Positions 36,274 to 45,538 of a stretch of 64,000 bases of DNA are shown in pieces. The first letter of the stretch is position 1. The number at the start of each line of letters is the position of its first letter. Source of the DNA: Paracoccus sulfuroxidans (lineage in GTDB: Bacteria; Pseudomonadota; Alphaproteobacteria; Rhodobacterales; Rhodobacteraceae); NCBI RefSeq assembly GCF_007830335.1, contig NZ_VLKU01000008.1, positions 124,001 to 188,000 on the forward strand. Direction: 5' to 3'. A program made the position numbers and the translations under genes. The notes beneath the pieces were generated by a model. The model made no database searches. It was not told where the DNA came from and was given only the letters and a program-made list of their open reading frames with translations.

Positions 36274-38019
36274 TCAGCGCATCTCTTTAGCCGGAGTCAC
36301 GCCCAAGATACCAAGACCGGCCGAAATGACAACGCCAACGGACCGGACAAGCGCAATTTTCGCAGCGGTCGAATCAGTGTCGCCCTCCTGCAGGAAACGC
36401 AGGCTGAGTTCATCATTTCCGCGGTTCCACAGCGAATGCAGGTCAGATGCGATGTCATAAAGGAAGAATGCGATGCGATGCGGCTCATTCGCCCGCGCCG
36501 CGATTTCCACGATGCGTGGCCATTCTGCAACTTTCCGGGCCAAGTCAAGTTCGGCCGGATGGTTCAGACGGGACAAATCCGCGCGAGCGAGTGCGGCGTC
36601 CGTGACATCGACGCCCATGTCGCGCGCCTTGCCCAGAACCGAGTTCACCCGGGCGCTGGCATATTGCACGTACCAGACGGGGTTGTCCTTCGACTGTTCC
36701 AGCACCTTGTCGAAGTCGAAGTCGAGTGCGGCATCGTTCTTGCGGGTCAGCATGTGGAAGCGGGTCACATCCGCCCCCGCCTGCTCGACCACATCACGCA
36801 GGGTGACGAAGGTCCCTGCCCGCTTCGACATCTTGAAGGGCTCGCCGTTCTTGAAAAGCTTGACCAGCTGGATCAGCTTGACGTCGAGCGCCACACGCCC
36901 GTTCGAGAGCGCCTTCACCGCCGCCGTCATCCGCTTGACATAGCCGCCATGGTCGGCGCCGAAGACGTCGATCAGCTCATCAAAGCCACGGTCGATCTTG
37001 TCCCAGTGATAGGCGATGTCGGGGGCGAAATAGGTCCAGCTTCCGTCCGATTTCATCACCGGACGGTCCACATCATCCCCATGCGCGGTCGAGCGGAACA
37101 GGGTCTGTTCGCGCGGCTCCCAATCCTCGGGCGTCTTGCCCTTCGGCGGTTCCAGCACGCCTTCATAGATCAGCCCCGCCTGACGCAGCCGGTCAATGGC
37201 GGCCTCGATGCGGCCGGTGCCGTAAAGCGCCTTCTCGCTGGAAAAGACATCCATGCGCACGTTCAAGAGCGCCAGATCCTCGCGGATCATGTCCATCATG
37301 GCGGCGGTGGCGAATTCGCGGATCTCGTCGAGCCAGTCGGCCTCGGGCTTGTCGAGCAGGCTGCCGCCATATTTGGCCTTCAGCGCCTCACCCACCGGGA
37401 TCAGATAGTCGCCGGGATAGAGGCCTTCGCGGATCTCGGGCTCAAGTCCGTTCGCCTCGCGGTAGCGTTCATAGGCCGAGCGTGCCAGCACATCGACCTG
37501 CGCGCCGCCGTCATTGATATAGTATTCGCGCGTGACGTCATGGCCCGCAAAATCCAGAAGCGCTGCAAGCGCGTCGCCGAAGACCGCGCCCCGGGTATGG
37601 CCCACATGCATCGGGCCTGTGGGGTTCGCGCTGACGAATTCGACGTTGATCTTGCGCCCGGCCCCCAGAGTCGAGCGGCCGTAATCCGCGCCCTTGGTCA
37701 GGGCCGCGCGCAACACGCCCTGCCATTCGGCAGGCGCGAGACGCAGGTTCAGAAAGCCCGGTCCCGCCACCTCGGCCGAGGTGATGCGCGGGTCCTGCGC
37801 AAGCCGTGCGGCCAGAAGATCCGCGATCTCACGCGGTTTTTTCGCAGCGGGCTTGGCCAGCACCATCGCCGCATTGGTCGCCATGTCGCCATGTGCCGGA
37901 TCGCGCGGAGGCTCGACGGTGACCGCTGCGGTGTCGAGACCGGCGGGCAGTTCGCCCGCTTGCTGCATCTGCGCCAGCGCATCCAGAACGAGCGCGCGGA
38001 TATCCGAAAAAAGGTTCAT
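36274..38019 (-). CDS. argS: Arginyl-tRNA synthetase
   Basis: 581 aa class I synthetase. ATG 38019 ([11 protein letters not shown]) is preferred to ATG 38028 because that start fits the usual ArgS beginning and length. HIGH-like motif in [20 protein letters not shown], catalytic MSKRAG near residue 405, DALR anticodon-binding C-terminus with [16 protein letters not shown]. First gene of the leftward run argS-SPOR-nagZ-scpA-scpB. Confidence 0.96.
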   Translation of the reverse strand: MNLFSDIRALVLDALAQMQQAGELPAGLDTAAVTVEPPRDPAHGDMATNAAMVLAKPAAKKPREIADLLAARLAQDPRITSAEVAGPGFLNLRLAPAEWQGVLRAALTKGADYGRSTLGAGRKINVEFVSANPTGPMHVGHTRGAVFGDALAALLDFAGHDVTREYYINDGGAQVDVLARSAYERYREANGLEPEIREGLYPGDYLIPVGEALKAKYGGSLLDKPEADWLDEIREFATAAMMDMIREDLALLNVRMDVFSSEKALYGTGRIEAAIDRLRQAGLIYEGVLEPPKGKTPEDWEPREQTLFRSTAHGDDVDRPVMKSDGSWTYFAPDIAYHWDKIDRGFDELIDVFGADHGGYVKRMTAAVKALSNGRVALDVKLIQLVKLFKNGEPFKMSKRAGTFVTLRDVVEQAGADVTRFHMLTRKNDAALDFDFDKVLEQSKDNPVWYVQYASARVNSVLGKARDMGVDVTDAALARADLSRLNHPAELDLARKVAEWPRIVEIAARANEPHRIAFFLYDIASDLHSLWNRGNDELSLRFLQEGDTDSTAAKIALVRSVGVVISAGLGILGVTPAKEMR

Positions 38020-38028
38020 GATGTCCAT

Positions 38029-38391
38029 CCAAGTGATGGTTGCGGGATAACGTCCCTTGCATATGACAGTCAACTGCGGCCCGGAAAGCGCGTCAGACGG
38101 TGGTGCTGTGCCAGGCTGGAGCGTCGGCTTTTGGGTATTTGGGCAACGAAGAAGATGGATATCCTGCTTTGGCGTCCTTGCAGAGCGGGTGTGACTTCCC
38201 ATATGCAGCATCAGGCGGTCCGGCGGATTGGCGGCTTCAGATTGACGTCGCTGACAAATTCGGCTAGTCCGCGCACAGCCTGCATCCGGCAGGTCACCCG
38301 AGGGGCGTGCGGAGATACGTCCCGAACTGCTGCAAAATCGAACCACGCGGCATTCACGGACGCAATCTTGCGCTAAATACGAAAGCCCTTG
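38029..38391. other. 363-bp intergenic region between argS and helicase gene
   Basis: No convincing reading frame or RNA gene. Divergent promoters of argS and the helicase gene must be here. At about 38133-38156 the sequence GGTATTTGGGCAACGAAGAAG resembles one arm of the dispersed hairpin repeat seen at 43371-43428, and a GGATATCCTG follows. The TGCATATGACAG segment near 38058 and TAAATACG at 38374 are AT-rich and could contain -10 elements. Confidence 0.4.
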
Positions 38392-40515
38392 ATGACAAAA
38401 TTTACTGATCTGAAGCTCGACCCCAAGGTTTTGAAAGCCGTCTCGGAGGCGGGGTATGAAAACCCGACGCCGATCCAGGCCGGGGCGATTCCCCCTGCGC
38501 TTGAGGGCCGCGACGTGCTGGGCATCGCCCAGACCGGCACCGGCAAGACGGCGAGCTTCACCCTGCCGATGATCACGCTTCTGGGTCGTGGCCGTGCCCG
38601 TGCGCGCATGCCACGCAGCCTGGTGCTGTGCCCGACGCGGGAACTGGCGGCTCAGGTCGCCGAGAACTTCGACACCTATGCCAAGCATACCCGGTTGACC
38701 AAGGCGCTGCTGATTGGCGGCGTCTCGTTTGGTGAGCAGGACAAGCTGATCGACCGTGGCGTCGACGTGCTGATCGCGACACCCGGCCGTCTGCTCGATC
38801 ATTTCGAGCGCGGCAAGCTGCTGCTGACCGGCGTGCAGATCATGGTCGTCGACGAGGCGGACCGGATGCTCGACATGGGCTTCATCCCCGATATCGAGCG
38901 GATCTTCCAGCTGACGCCTTTTACCCGTCAGACGCTGTTCTTCTCGGCCACCATGGCGCCTGAGATCGAGCGGATCACCGACACCTTCCTGCACTCGCCC
39001 GAGCGCATCGAAGTGGCGCGTCAGGCGACGACCTCGGAAACCATCACGCAGCGGCTGGTCGAGATCACGCCGACGCGCCGCGACCAGTCGGCCAAGCAGA
39101 AGCGTGAGCTGCTGCGCGCCCTGATCCGCGCCGAAGGCGATGAACTGAAGAACGCGATCATCTTCTGCAACCGCAAGACGGATGTGGATATCGTCGCCAA
39201 GTCGCTGAAAGCGCATGGGTTTGATGCAGCCCCGATCCATGGCGATCTGGATCAGCGCCACCGCATGGCGACGCTGGACGATTTCCGTGACGGCAAGCTG
39301 CGGGTTCTGGTGGCCTCGGACGTCGCGGCTCGCGGGCTGGACATTCCGGCCGTGAGCCATGTGATCAACTTCGACCTGCCCAGCCATGCCGAGGATTACG
39401 TCCACCGCATCGGCCGCACCGGTCGGGCTGGCCGCAAGGGGACCGCGATTTCGATCTCGACCCCCGCTGATGAGAAATACCTGACGGCGATCGAGACGCT
39501 GGTGAACCAGACGCTACCGCGTGCTGAACTGCCCGAGGGCTTCCAGCTTTCGGCAGCCGCGCAAGAGGCTCCGCGTCCTCCGCGTGAGCGTGAGAATGGC
39601 CGGGGTCGCAACCGCTCCTCGCGCCATGGCCGCAAGGATGAGGTTGCCGCGCCGCGTGAAGACCGCACGACCGAGGGCCGCGCCCATGATCGTCGCGAGG
39701 AGCGCCAGGAGCCGCGTCGCGAAGACCGCAGGGAAGAGCGTCGTGATGAGCGTCGCGAGAACAACCGCGAGGAGCGTCGCCACGACACGCCGCATGAACA
39801 TCGCGAGCACAATCGCCGTCAGGATCGTCAGGGCGACCGCGCCCCGGTCCTTGGTATGGGCGAGCATATGCCGGACTTCATGACGCGCAGCTTCCGCCCC
39901 TCGATCATCGAGACTCCGGCCTCGGAGGCCGAAGCCCGTGGTGCGTCGAGCGATGAGGCACGGCCGGAGCAGGCGCGCAACGAACAGCCGCGCGGCCAGT
40001 CGCGTCGCGAAAGATCGCGCCAGCAGAAGCTGAACCCCGAGGTGACCCGGATCGAGATCTCGACGCCGGACACCGCGCCTGCGGCCGAGATCGCCGTCGA
40101 GTCCCCTGCCCCTGTGGTGGCCGAGGTCGAAGCGGCCGTGCCGGTCGAAGCGCCTGCGGAAATCGTCGCCGCACCCGAGGCCCCCAAGCCCCGGCGCAGC
40201 CGCGCGAAAGCCAAGCCCGCTGCCGAGGCCGTGCCCGAGGGTGAGGCGACTGAAGCACCGAAGCCGCGCCGCGCGTCCCGCGCCAAAACCAGCGACACCG
40301 CTGAGGTTGCGGCTGCTGACGAGGCCGCGCCTCAGGCCGAAAAGCCCAAGCGCACGCGCAGCCGCGCCAAGCCTGCCGCAGAAGCCGAGGCCGCTGACGC
40401 CCCGGCCAAGCCGGTCCGCCGGACGCGCAAGAAGGCTGCGGATGCAGCCGCTCCCGAGGCGAGCCCGCAGGACCCGTCCGAGCCTTCTGCCGAAGCGCCG
40501 AAGGCCGAGGCCTAA
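38392..40515 (+). CDS. rhlE: RhlE-type DEAD-box RNA helicase with long charged tail
   Basis: 707 aa. Residues 1-375 hold all DEAD-box motifs: Q-motif [33 protein letters not shown] ([13 protein letters not shown]), SAT, and the C-terminal DVAARGLDI and [10 protein letters not shown]. The other ~330 residues are low-complexity: an RE/RD-rich block (about 400-480) and an Ala/Pro/Glu block with repeated PRRSRAK / PRRASRAK / RTRSRAK basic patches. It likely remodels ribosomal or mRNA structures. ATG 38392 chosen over adjacent TTG 38389. Confidence 0.93.
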   Translation: MTKFTDLKLDPKVLKAVSEAGYENPTPIQAGAIPPALEGRDVLGIAQTGTGKTASFTLPMITLLGRGRARARMPRSLVLCPTRELAAQVAENFDTYAKHTRLTKALLIGGVSFGEQDKLIDRGVDVLIATPGRLLDHFERGKLLLTGVQIMVVDEADRMLDMGFIPDIERIFQLTPFTRQTLFFSATMAPEIERITDTFLHSPERIEVARQATTSETITQRLVEITPTRRDQSAKQKRELLRALIRAEGDELKNAIIFCNRKTDVDIVAKSLKAHGFDAAPIHGDLDQRHRMATLDDFRDGKLRVLVASDVAARGLDIPAVSHVINFDLPSHAEDYVHRIGRTGRAGRKGTAISISTPADEKYLTAIETLVNQTLPRAELPEGFQLSAAAQEAPRPPRERENGRGRNRSSRHGRKDEVAAPREDRTTEGRAHDRREERQEPRREDRREERRDERRENNREERRHDTPHEHREHNRRQDRQGDRAPVLGMGEHMPDFMTRSFRPSIIETPASEAEARGASSDEARPEQARNEQPRGQSRRERSRQQKLNPEVTRIEISTPDTAPAAEIAVESPAPVVAEVEAAVPVEAPAEIVAAPEAPKPRRSRAKAKPAAEAVPEGEATEAPKPRRASRAKTSDTAEVAAADEAAPQAEKPKRTRSRAKPAAEAEAADAPAKPVRRTRKKAADAAAPEASPQDPSEPSAEAPKAEA

Positions 40516-40524
40516 GCCCGCGAC

Positions 40525-42069
40525 ATGACGGCGCGCGCAAAGGCCCCCGGCGTCCAGCGACTCCGGCCCGGTCTGGGCGCGCTGTCGCTGAGCCTTGTGC
40601 TGGGCGCTCTTGCGGCGCTCGGGCAAGCGCCTTGGGATCTGTGGTATCTGACGATCCCGGCTCTGGCCGTGCTGATCTGGCGCATGTCGGGCAGCGGTTC
40701 GGCCCGAGCCACGGCCTGGCACGCTTTCATGGCTGGCCTTGGCTATTTCGCCGTCGCCATGTCCTGGATCACCGAGCCGTTTCTGGTCGAACCGGAAGTC
40801 TATGGCTGGATGGCCCCCTTTGCGCTGGCCCTGATGGCGGCGGGCGGGGCGCTGTTCTGGACCCTGCCGGGCTGGATCGCCGGTCGCTTCGGTCGCTCAC
40901 TCGCGACGCGTGCCGTGCTTTTCGCGACGGCGCTGGTGCTGTCGGACTGGCTGCGTGGCTGGATCTTCACCGGCCTGCCCTGGGCTCTGACGGGACATAT
41001 CTGGATCAACACGCCCGCCGGTCAACTCGCCGCAGTGGCGGGCAGCATTGGGCTGTCCGCCCTGACGATGATCACAGCCTGCCTGCCGGTTTGGCTACGG
41101 CGCGCGGGCCCGACTACGCCTCGCGCCTTCCTCCCCGGCATTCTGCTCTCCGCCCTCCTGATCGCCACCGCCTGGAGCTTCGGCCTTGCGCGATTGGCGG
41201 CACCCGCCCCGCCTGACACCGATGTTCACCTGCGCCTCGTGCAACCCAATGCCACGCAGGCGCTGAAATGGGACCCATATTGGTCCGAGGTCTTTTTCCA
41301 GCGCCTGATCGATCTGTCTGCCGCGCGCGATGAGGGGCAAGCTGCACCGGACGCAGTCATCTGGCCCGAGACTGCCGTCAATTTCTTGCTGGATCAATCC
41401 GGCGATGCTCCTCAACAAATCGCCGAAGTCGCCGGAGCGCCCGTGATCCTTGGCATTCAACGCGCGCAAGATGAGCGCTATTTCAACAGCCTGACCGAGT
41501 TCTCCTCGAACGGGATCGGGCCGGTCTATGACAAGTTCCACCTCGTGCCCTTCGGGGAATACACGCCCCTTGGCGATGTCGCCGCGCGCTTCGGCATTCG
41601 TGCCTTCGCCGCCCGCTATGGCGCGGGCTATTCGGCGGGTGACGGTCCCAAGACCATGTCGCTGGCGAACCTTCCACTGGTGCAGCCGCTGATCTGCTAT
41701 GAGGCGGTCTTCTCGCGCCACCTCATCACCGGTGCGGATCGACCCGACTGGCTTTTGCAGGTGACGAATGACGCCTGGTTCGGCGCGCTTTCGGGGCCCT
41801 GGCAGCATCTGGCACAGGCACGGCTGCGGGCGATCGAATCCGGCCTGCCGATGATGCGGGCGGCGAATACCGGCGTCTCGGCCGTCATCGGTCCGCGCGG
41901 AGAACTGCGGGCAACGCTCGGCCTTGGGCTGGAGGGCCGCATCGATGCCAGCCTCCCCGGTCACCTGCCGCCCACGCTCTGGTCGCGCTTTGGTGACTGG
42001 CCGATCCTGGCCCTGATGCTGGCGCTTGCGCTTTGGGCTGCGGCCCGGCGCCCCAAGCTTCACGGTTGA
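40525..42069 (+). CDS. lnt: Apolipoprotein N-acyltransferase
   Basis: 514 aa inner-membrane enzyme adding the third acyl chain to lipoproteins. About seven membrane helices in the first ~220 residues and one at the C-terminus; a periplasmic nitrilase-like domain carries the triad Glu282 (WPETAVNF), Lys337 ([11 protein letters not shown]) and Cys391 (ICYEAVF). Starts 9 nt after the helicase gene. The metK promoter overlaps its stop codon. Confidence 0.96.
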   Translation: MTARAKAPGVQRLRPGLGALSLSLVLGALAALGQAPWDLWYLTIPALAVLIWRMSGSGSARATAWHAFMAGLGYFAVAMSWITEPFLVEPEVYGWMAPFALALMAAGGALFWTLPGWIAGRFGRSLATRAVLFATALVLSDWLRGWIFTGLPWALTGHIWINTPAGQLAAVAGSIGLSALTMITACLPVWLRRAGPTTPRAFLPGILLSALLIATAWSFGLARLAAPAPPDTDVHLRLVQPNATQALKWDPYWSEVFFQRLIDLSAARDEGQAAPDAVIWPETAVNFLLDQSGDAPQQIAEVAGAPVILGIQRAQDERYFNSLTEFSSNGIGPVYDKFHLVPFGEYTPLGDVAARFGIRAFAARYGAGYSAGDGPKTMSLANLPLVQPLICYEAVFSRHLITGADRPDWLLQVTNDAWFGALSGPWQHLAQARLRAIESGLPMMRAANTGVSAVIGPRGELRATLGLGLEGRIDASLPGHLPPTLWSRFGDWPILALMLALALWAAARRPKLHG

Positions 42070-42094
42070 CTGCACTCCCTGCGTGCCCTATCGC
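42066..42094 (+). promoter_or_regulatory. Predicted metK promoter
   Basis: TTGACT (42066-42071), exactly 17 nt, TATCGC (42089-42094). The predicted transcription start near 42101 falls just before the riboswitch stem. It overlaps the lnt TGA. Confidence 0.6.
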
Positions 42095-42105
42095 AGGCCG
42101 ATGAT

Positions 42106-42154
42106 CTGCCACAACGGCTTCCTGGCGTGGCAGGGTTTTCTATGTAACGGAGCA
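42106..42154 (+). ncRNA. SAM/SAH riboswitch controlling metK
   Basis: CTGCCAC (42106-42112) pairs perfectly with GTGGCAG (42127-42133); the loop ACAACGGCTTCCTGGC-type core matches the conserved SAM/SAH motif of Rhodobacterales. The downstream GGAGC (42149-42153) can pair with GCTTCC in the loop as the pseudoknot and also contains the Shine-Dalgarno GGAG, 8 nt before the metK ATG. Ligand binding would therefore hide the ribosome site and shut off SAM synthesis. Recognised by consensus, not by a covariance search. Confidence 0.9.
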
Positions 42155-42160
42155 CTTTCA

Positions 42161-43327
42161 ATGGCCAGACAGAACTATGTGTTCACTTCGGAATCGGTTT
42201 CCGAAGGGCATCCGGATAAGCTTTGCGATCAGATCTCTGACGCGGTACTTGACGTACTTCTGGCCGAGGACCCCGCCGCGCGGGTGGCCTGCGAGACCTT
42301 CGCTACCACTGGCCTCGTTGTCATCGGCGGCGAAATCGGCCTGACCGATCAGGCGCGTCTGGCCGACTATATGGGCAAGATCAGCGAGATCGCCCGCGAC
42401 ACCATCCGCGACATCGGGTACGAGCAGGAGAAGTTCCACTGGAACACCTGCCACGTGCAGAACTTCCTGCACGAACAATCCGCCCATATCAGCCAAGGCG
42501 TTGATCGGGATGGCGCGGGCGATCAGGGTATCATGTTCGGCTATGCCGTGGATGAGACGCCCGAGTTGATGCCAGCTCCGATCCAGTACTCGCACGCGAT
42601 CCTGCGCCGCCTCGCCGAGGCCCGCAAGTCCGGCGCCGAGCCCAGCCTTGGCCCGGATGCAAAGTCGCAGCTGAGCCTGCGCTATGAAAACGGCCGCCCG
42701 GTCGAGGTCACAAGCCTCGTGCTGTCGCATCAGCACAAGGACGAAAGCCAGACCTCGGATGACATCCGCGCCATCGTCGAGCCCTATATCCGCGAAGTGC
42801 TGCCCGCCGAATGGCTGACCGAGCGCACGGAATGGTGGGTCAACCCGACCGGCACTTTCGTCATCGGCGGTCCTGATGGCGACGCGGGCCTGACCGGCCG
42901 CAAGATCATCGTCGACACCTATGGCGGCGCGGCCCCGCATGGCGGCGGTGCATTCTCGGGCAAGGACCCGACCAAGGTCGACCGTTCTGCCGCCTATGCC
43001 GCGCGCTATCTGGCGAAAAACGTCGTGGCGGCTGGACTCGCTACGCGCTGCGTGATCCAGCTCAGCTATGCGATCGGCGTTGCGAAACCGCTGTCGATCT
43101 ATGCCGACACCTTCGGCACCGGCACGGTCCCCGAGGCGCAGATCGAAAAGGCGCTTGGCACGGTCATGGACCTGACCCCGCGCGGCATTCGCGAAAAGCT
43201 TGATCTCTGCAAGCCGATCTATCGCCGCACGGCCGCCTATGGCCATTTCGGCCGCGCGCCTGAAGCTGACGGTGGTTTCTCGTGGGAGCGGACCGATCTG
43301 GTCGACGCACTGAAAGCAGCGGTCTGA
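42161..43327 (+). CDS. metK: S-adenosylmethionine synthetase
   Basis: 388 aa; makes SAM from ATP and methionine. Start [60 protein letters not shown] are diagnostic. ATG 42161 follows the riboswitch-embedded GGAG. The insert after [22 protein letters not shown] is typical of alphaproteobacterial MetK. Ends before a cluster of hairpins. Confidence 0.98.
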   Translation: MARQNYVFTSESVSEGHPDKLCDQISDAVLDVLLAEDPAARVACETFATTGLVVIGGEIGLTDQARLADYMGKISEIARDTIRDIGYEQEKFHWNTCHVQNFLHEQSAHISQGVDRDGAGDQGIMFGYAVDETPELMPAPIQYSHAILRRLAEARKSGAEPSLGPDAKSQLSLRYENGRPVEVTSLVLSHQHKDESQTSDDIRAIVEPYIREVLPAEWLTERTEWWVNPTGTFVIGGPDGDAGLTGRKIIVDTYGGAAPHGGGAFSGKDPTKVDRSAAYAARYLAKNVVAAGLATRCVIQLSYAIGVAKPLSIYADTFGTGTVPEAQIEKALGTVMDLTPRGIREKLDLCKPIYRRTAAYGHFGRAPEADGGFSWERTDLVDALKAAV

Positions 43328-43342
43328 AAATCACGCTCAGCA

Positions 43343-43363
43343 CCGGGGGCTATGCGCCCCCGG
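43343..43363 (+). terminator. Terminator-like hairpin after metK
   Basis: CCGGGGGC-TATGC-GCCCCCGG, an 8-bp stem 15 nt after the metK stop. No T-run. Confidence 0.5.
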
Positions 43364-43370
43364 ACCCCGC

Positions 43371-43428
43371 AGGATATTTGGACATGAAAGAAACACGCAT
43401 CCGTCTTCTTTCATGCTGAAAATATCCT
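43371..43428. repeat. REP-like palindromic element
   Basis: AGGATATTT (43371-43379) pairs with AAATATCCT (43420-43428) and CATGAAAGAA (43383-43392) with TTCTTTCATG (43406-43415), making a long imperfect hairpin. Elements with GGATATTT and AAGAA arms are scattered in intergenic regions of Rhodobacteraceae; a related arm is at about 38133-38156. Confidence 0.6.
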
Positions 43429-43446
43429 GGGGGAGCGCGTCAGCGC

Positions 43447-43461
43447 GGGGGCAAAGCCCCC
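43447..43461. terminator. Hairpin before the J-domain gene end
   Basis: GGGGGC-AAA-GCCCCC, a 6-bp stem between convergent metK and the J-domain gene. Probably part of the same terminator cluster. Confidence 0.5.
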
Positions 43462-43477
43462 ACTCTTCTTACTCGGA

Positions 43478-44104
43478 CTAGTCCTTGAAGCTGCGGCTGT
43501 CCTTGATCTGGTCCCAGGCCCAGACGACCTCTTGCAGCCGGTCCTCGTCCGAGCGATCTCCACCGTTCATGTCGGGGTGAAGATCCTTCACCAAGGATTT
43601 GTATTGCTTTCGGATTTCGGTTCGCGTCCAAGTTTCCCGCGCCTCGAGGATCTCAAGCGCCTTGCGTTCCGTCGGCGGAAGCTTGCGGGTGGATTTCAGC
43701 CGCACCTCAGGGTTGGTGCCATTGGCTCCGAGGATGTCCAGCGGATCGTCCACACCATGGCGTGCCCATTTCTGTTCCTGCGTCGAGCGACCGAAGGGTT
43801 TCGTCGGACGCTCCCAGACCGTGGCATTGTCCAGAAACTGCTGGAACTCGGCCTCGGACTGGCCCTGGAAATAGTTCCAGTTCAGGTTGTATTCGCGGAC
43901 GTGATCCTTGCAGAACCAATAATAATCATCCAGCGCCCGAGGGGATTTCGGCGCACGATACTGGCCGGGAAGGTCGCAGCCTTCCTTGTCGCATCTGCGG
44001 GTCGAGGTCTCGAACGCACCGGACATACCGCGCCGTCCTTTGGCGCGGCGCTTCTTGTCAGAAGCCGCGGAAATGTCAAAACCGAACGGGTCACTACTGC
44101 TCAT
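43478..44104 (-). CDS. J-domain (DnaJ-like) protein
   Basis: 208 aa from ATG 44104. The C-terminal ~65 residues form a J domain with KQYKSLVKDLHPDMNGGDRSDEDRLQEV, including the HPD motif that stimulates DnaK ATPase. The N-terminal ~130 residues contain CDKEGCDLPGQYRAPKSPRALDDYYWFCKDHVREYN, a possible zinc-binding Cys/His set, as in a conserved alphaproteobacterial DnaJ-like family. Divergent from bolA by 69 bp. Confidence 0.88.
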   Translation of the reverse strand: MSSSDPFGFDISAASDKKRRAKGRRGMSGAFETSTRRCDKEGCDLPGQYRAPKSPRALDDYYWFCKDHVREYNLNWNYFQGQSEAEFQQFLDNATVWERPTKPFGRSTQEQKWARHGVDDPLDILGANGTNPEVRLKSTRKLPPTERKALEILEARETWTRTEIRKQYKSLVKDLHPDMNGGDRSDEDRLQEVVWAWDQIKDSRSFKD

Positions 44105-44173
44105 CTGCCTGCCTTGTCCTGAACGGGACCGGCAGTTTAAGCTATTCAACAGGACATGAAAGAGGGAATTCGG

Positions 44174-44425
44174 ATGATTGCGGATGAGATGCGCGTGAAG
44201 CTGGCCGAGCTGTCACCGTCGCGGCTGGAGATTCTGGACGAAAGCGAAAGCCATCGCGGCCATGGCGGCTGGCGCGAGGGGGGCGAGACCCATTTCCGCA
44301 TCCGCATGGCCAGCCCCGATTTCGCCGGGTTGAACCATGTGGCCCGTCACCGACTGGTCCATCGCACACTGGGCGACATCGTGCTGCGCATCCATGCTCT
44401 GGCGCTGGAACTGGCGGAAATCTAG
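44174..44425 (+). CDS. bolA: BolA-family protein
   Basis: 83 aa from ATG 44174 with GAGGG upstream; ATG 44156 would add 6 residues. Class II KH-like BolA fold with HFRIRMASPDFAGLNHVARHRLVHRTLGD. BolA proteins pair with monothiol glutaredoxins and a [2Fe-2S] cluster, and some regulate transcription. Paired head-to-head with the J-domain gene, an arrangement that suggests co-regulation. Confidence 0.92.
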   Translation: MIADEMRVKLAELSPSRLEILDESESHRGHGGWREGGETHFRIRMASPDFAGLNHVARHRLVHRTLGDIVLRIHALALELAEI

Positions 44426-44509
44426 CCCGTTAGCGCGCTCAGTCTTGCCCGGAGGGCGGTCAGGGCCTAGAACCCGCGCAAACCAGTTTGCGTACAAGGA
44501 TTATCAACG

Positions 44510-45475
44510 ATGACCGCGCCCAAGGATTTCAATGACCGCATGCTCTCGCTTGGGCTGGCCCGTGTCAGCGAGGCGGCTGCGCATGCCTCGGCCCGTCTGA
44601 TCGGTCGTGGCGACGAAAAAGCTGCCGATCAGGCCGCCGTCAACGCCATGCGCGATCAGCTGAACATGCTCGACATCAAGGGCGTGGTGGTCATCGGCGA
44701 GGGTGAGCGCGACGAGGCTCCGATGCTGTTCATCGGCGAAGAGGTTGGCACCGGCGAAGGCCCCGAGGTCGACATCGCGCTGGACCCGCTGGAAGGCACG
44801 ACGCTGACCGCCAAGGACATGCCGAACGCGCTGACCGTGATCGCCATGGCCCCCAAGGGCACGCTGCTGCACGCGCCCGACGTCTATATGGAGAAGCTCG
44901 CCATCGGCCCGGGCTATGCCAAGGACATCGTCAGCCTCGACATGTCGCCGGCCGAGCGTGTGCGCGCACTGGCGAAGGCCCGTGGCGTCAAGGACAGCGA
45001 CATCACCGTCTGCATCCTCGAGCGTCCGCGCCATGAGGACCTGATCGCCGAGGTCCGCTCGACCGGCGCGGCGATCCGCCTGATCACCGATGGCGACGTC
45101 GCGGGCGTGATCCACTGCGCCGAGGCCGAACTGACCGGCATCGACATGTACATGGGCTCGGGTGGCGCGCCCGAGGGCGTTCTGGCCGCTTCGGCGCTGA
45201 AATGCATGGGCGGTCAGATGTGGGGCAAGCTGCTGTTTCGCAACGATGATGAGCGGGGCCGCGCCGCCAAGGCCGGGATCACCGACCTGAACCGCATCTA
45301 TTCGCGCGATGAGCTGGTCACCGCCGATGTGATCTTTGCCGCGACCGGGGTCACCAATGGCTCGATCGTGGCGGGCGTCAAGCGCGAGCCGCACTACCTG
45401 CAAACCGAAACGATCCTCATGCGCTCGAAGACCGGGTCGGTCCGCCGCATGATCTATCGCAACCCGATCCGCTGA
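44510..45475 (+). CDS. glpX: Class II fructose-1,6-bisphosphatase
   Basis: 321 aa GlpX-type enzyme for gluconeogenesis (and sedoheptulose bisphosphate in autotrophs). GEGERDEAPMLFIGEEVG, DPLEGTTLTAKDMPNALTVIA, and GSGGAPEGVLAASALKCMGG motifs match the family's metal and phosphate sites. Followed by a strong hairpin that overlaps the recJ start region. Confidence 0.96.
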   Translation: MTAPKDFNDRMLSLGLARVSEAAAHASARLIGRGDEKAADQAAVNAMRDQLNMLDIKGVVVIGEGERDEAPMLFIGEEVGTGEGPEVDIALDPLEGTTLTAKDMPNALTVIAMAPKGTLLHAPDVYMEKLAIGPGYAKDIVSLDMSPAERVRALAKARGVKDSDITVCILERPRHEDLIAEVRSTGAAIRLITDGDVAGVIHCAEAELTGIDMYMGSGGAPEGVLAASALKCMGGQMWGKLLFRNDDERGRAAKAGITDLNRIYSRDELVTADVIFAATGVTNGSIVAGVKREPHYLQTETILMRSKTGSVRRMIYRNPIR

Positions 45476-45497
45476 TCCTTCTGCGGACTTGAACATG

Positions 45498-45538
45498 AAG
45501 CGGTCATGGCCCAGAAGCAGGCCATGACCGCTTTTCTT
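45498..45538 (+). terminator. 14-bp hairpin over the glpX end / recJ start
   Basis: AAGCGGTCATGGCC (45498-45511) and GGCCATGACCGCTT (45520-45533) form a perfect 14-bp stem with an 8-nt loop, followed by TTCTT. Each arm contains a possible recJ start codon (45506, 45524), so it can act as the glpX terminator and also fold away recJ initiation. Confidence 0.75.

Noticed and set aside
36436-38376. 646-codon open frame opposite argS
   Set aside because: Antisense shadow extending into intergenic DNA; argS is certain.
38029-38391. Candidate gene or pseudogene between argS and the helicase gene
   Set aside because: Frames are short and carry no domain; only a repeat-like arm was noticed.
38020-39405. 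N-terminal extension of the argS frame up to 39405
   Set aside because: The frame merely stays open across the intergenic region and the helicase gene; ArgS homology begins at 38019.
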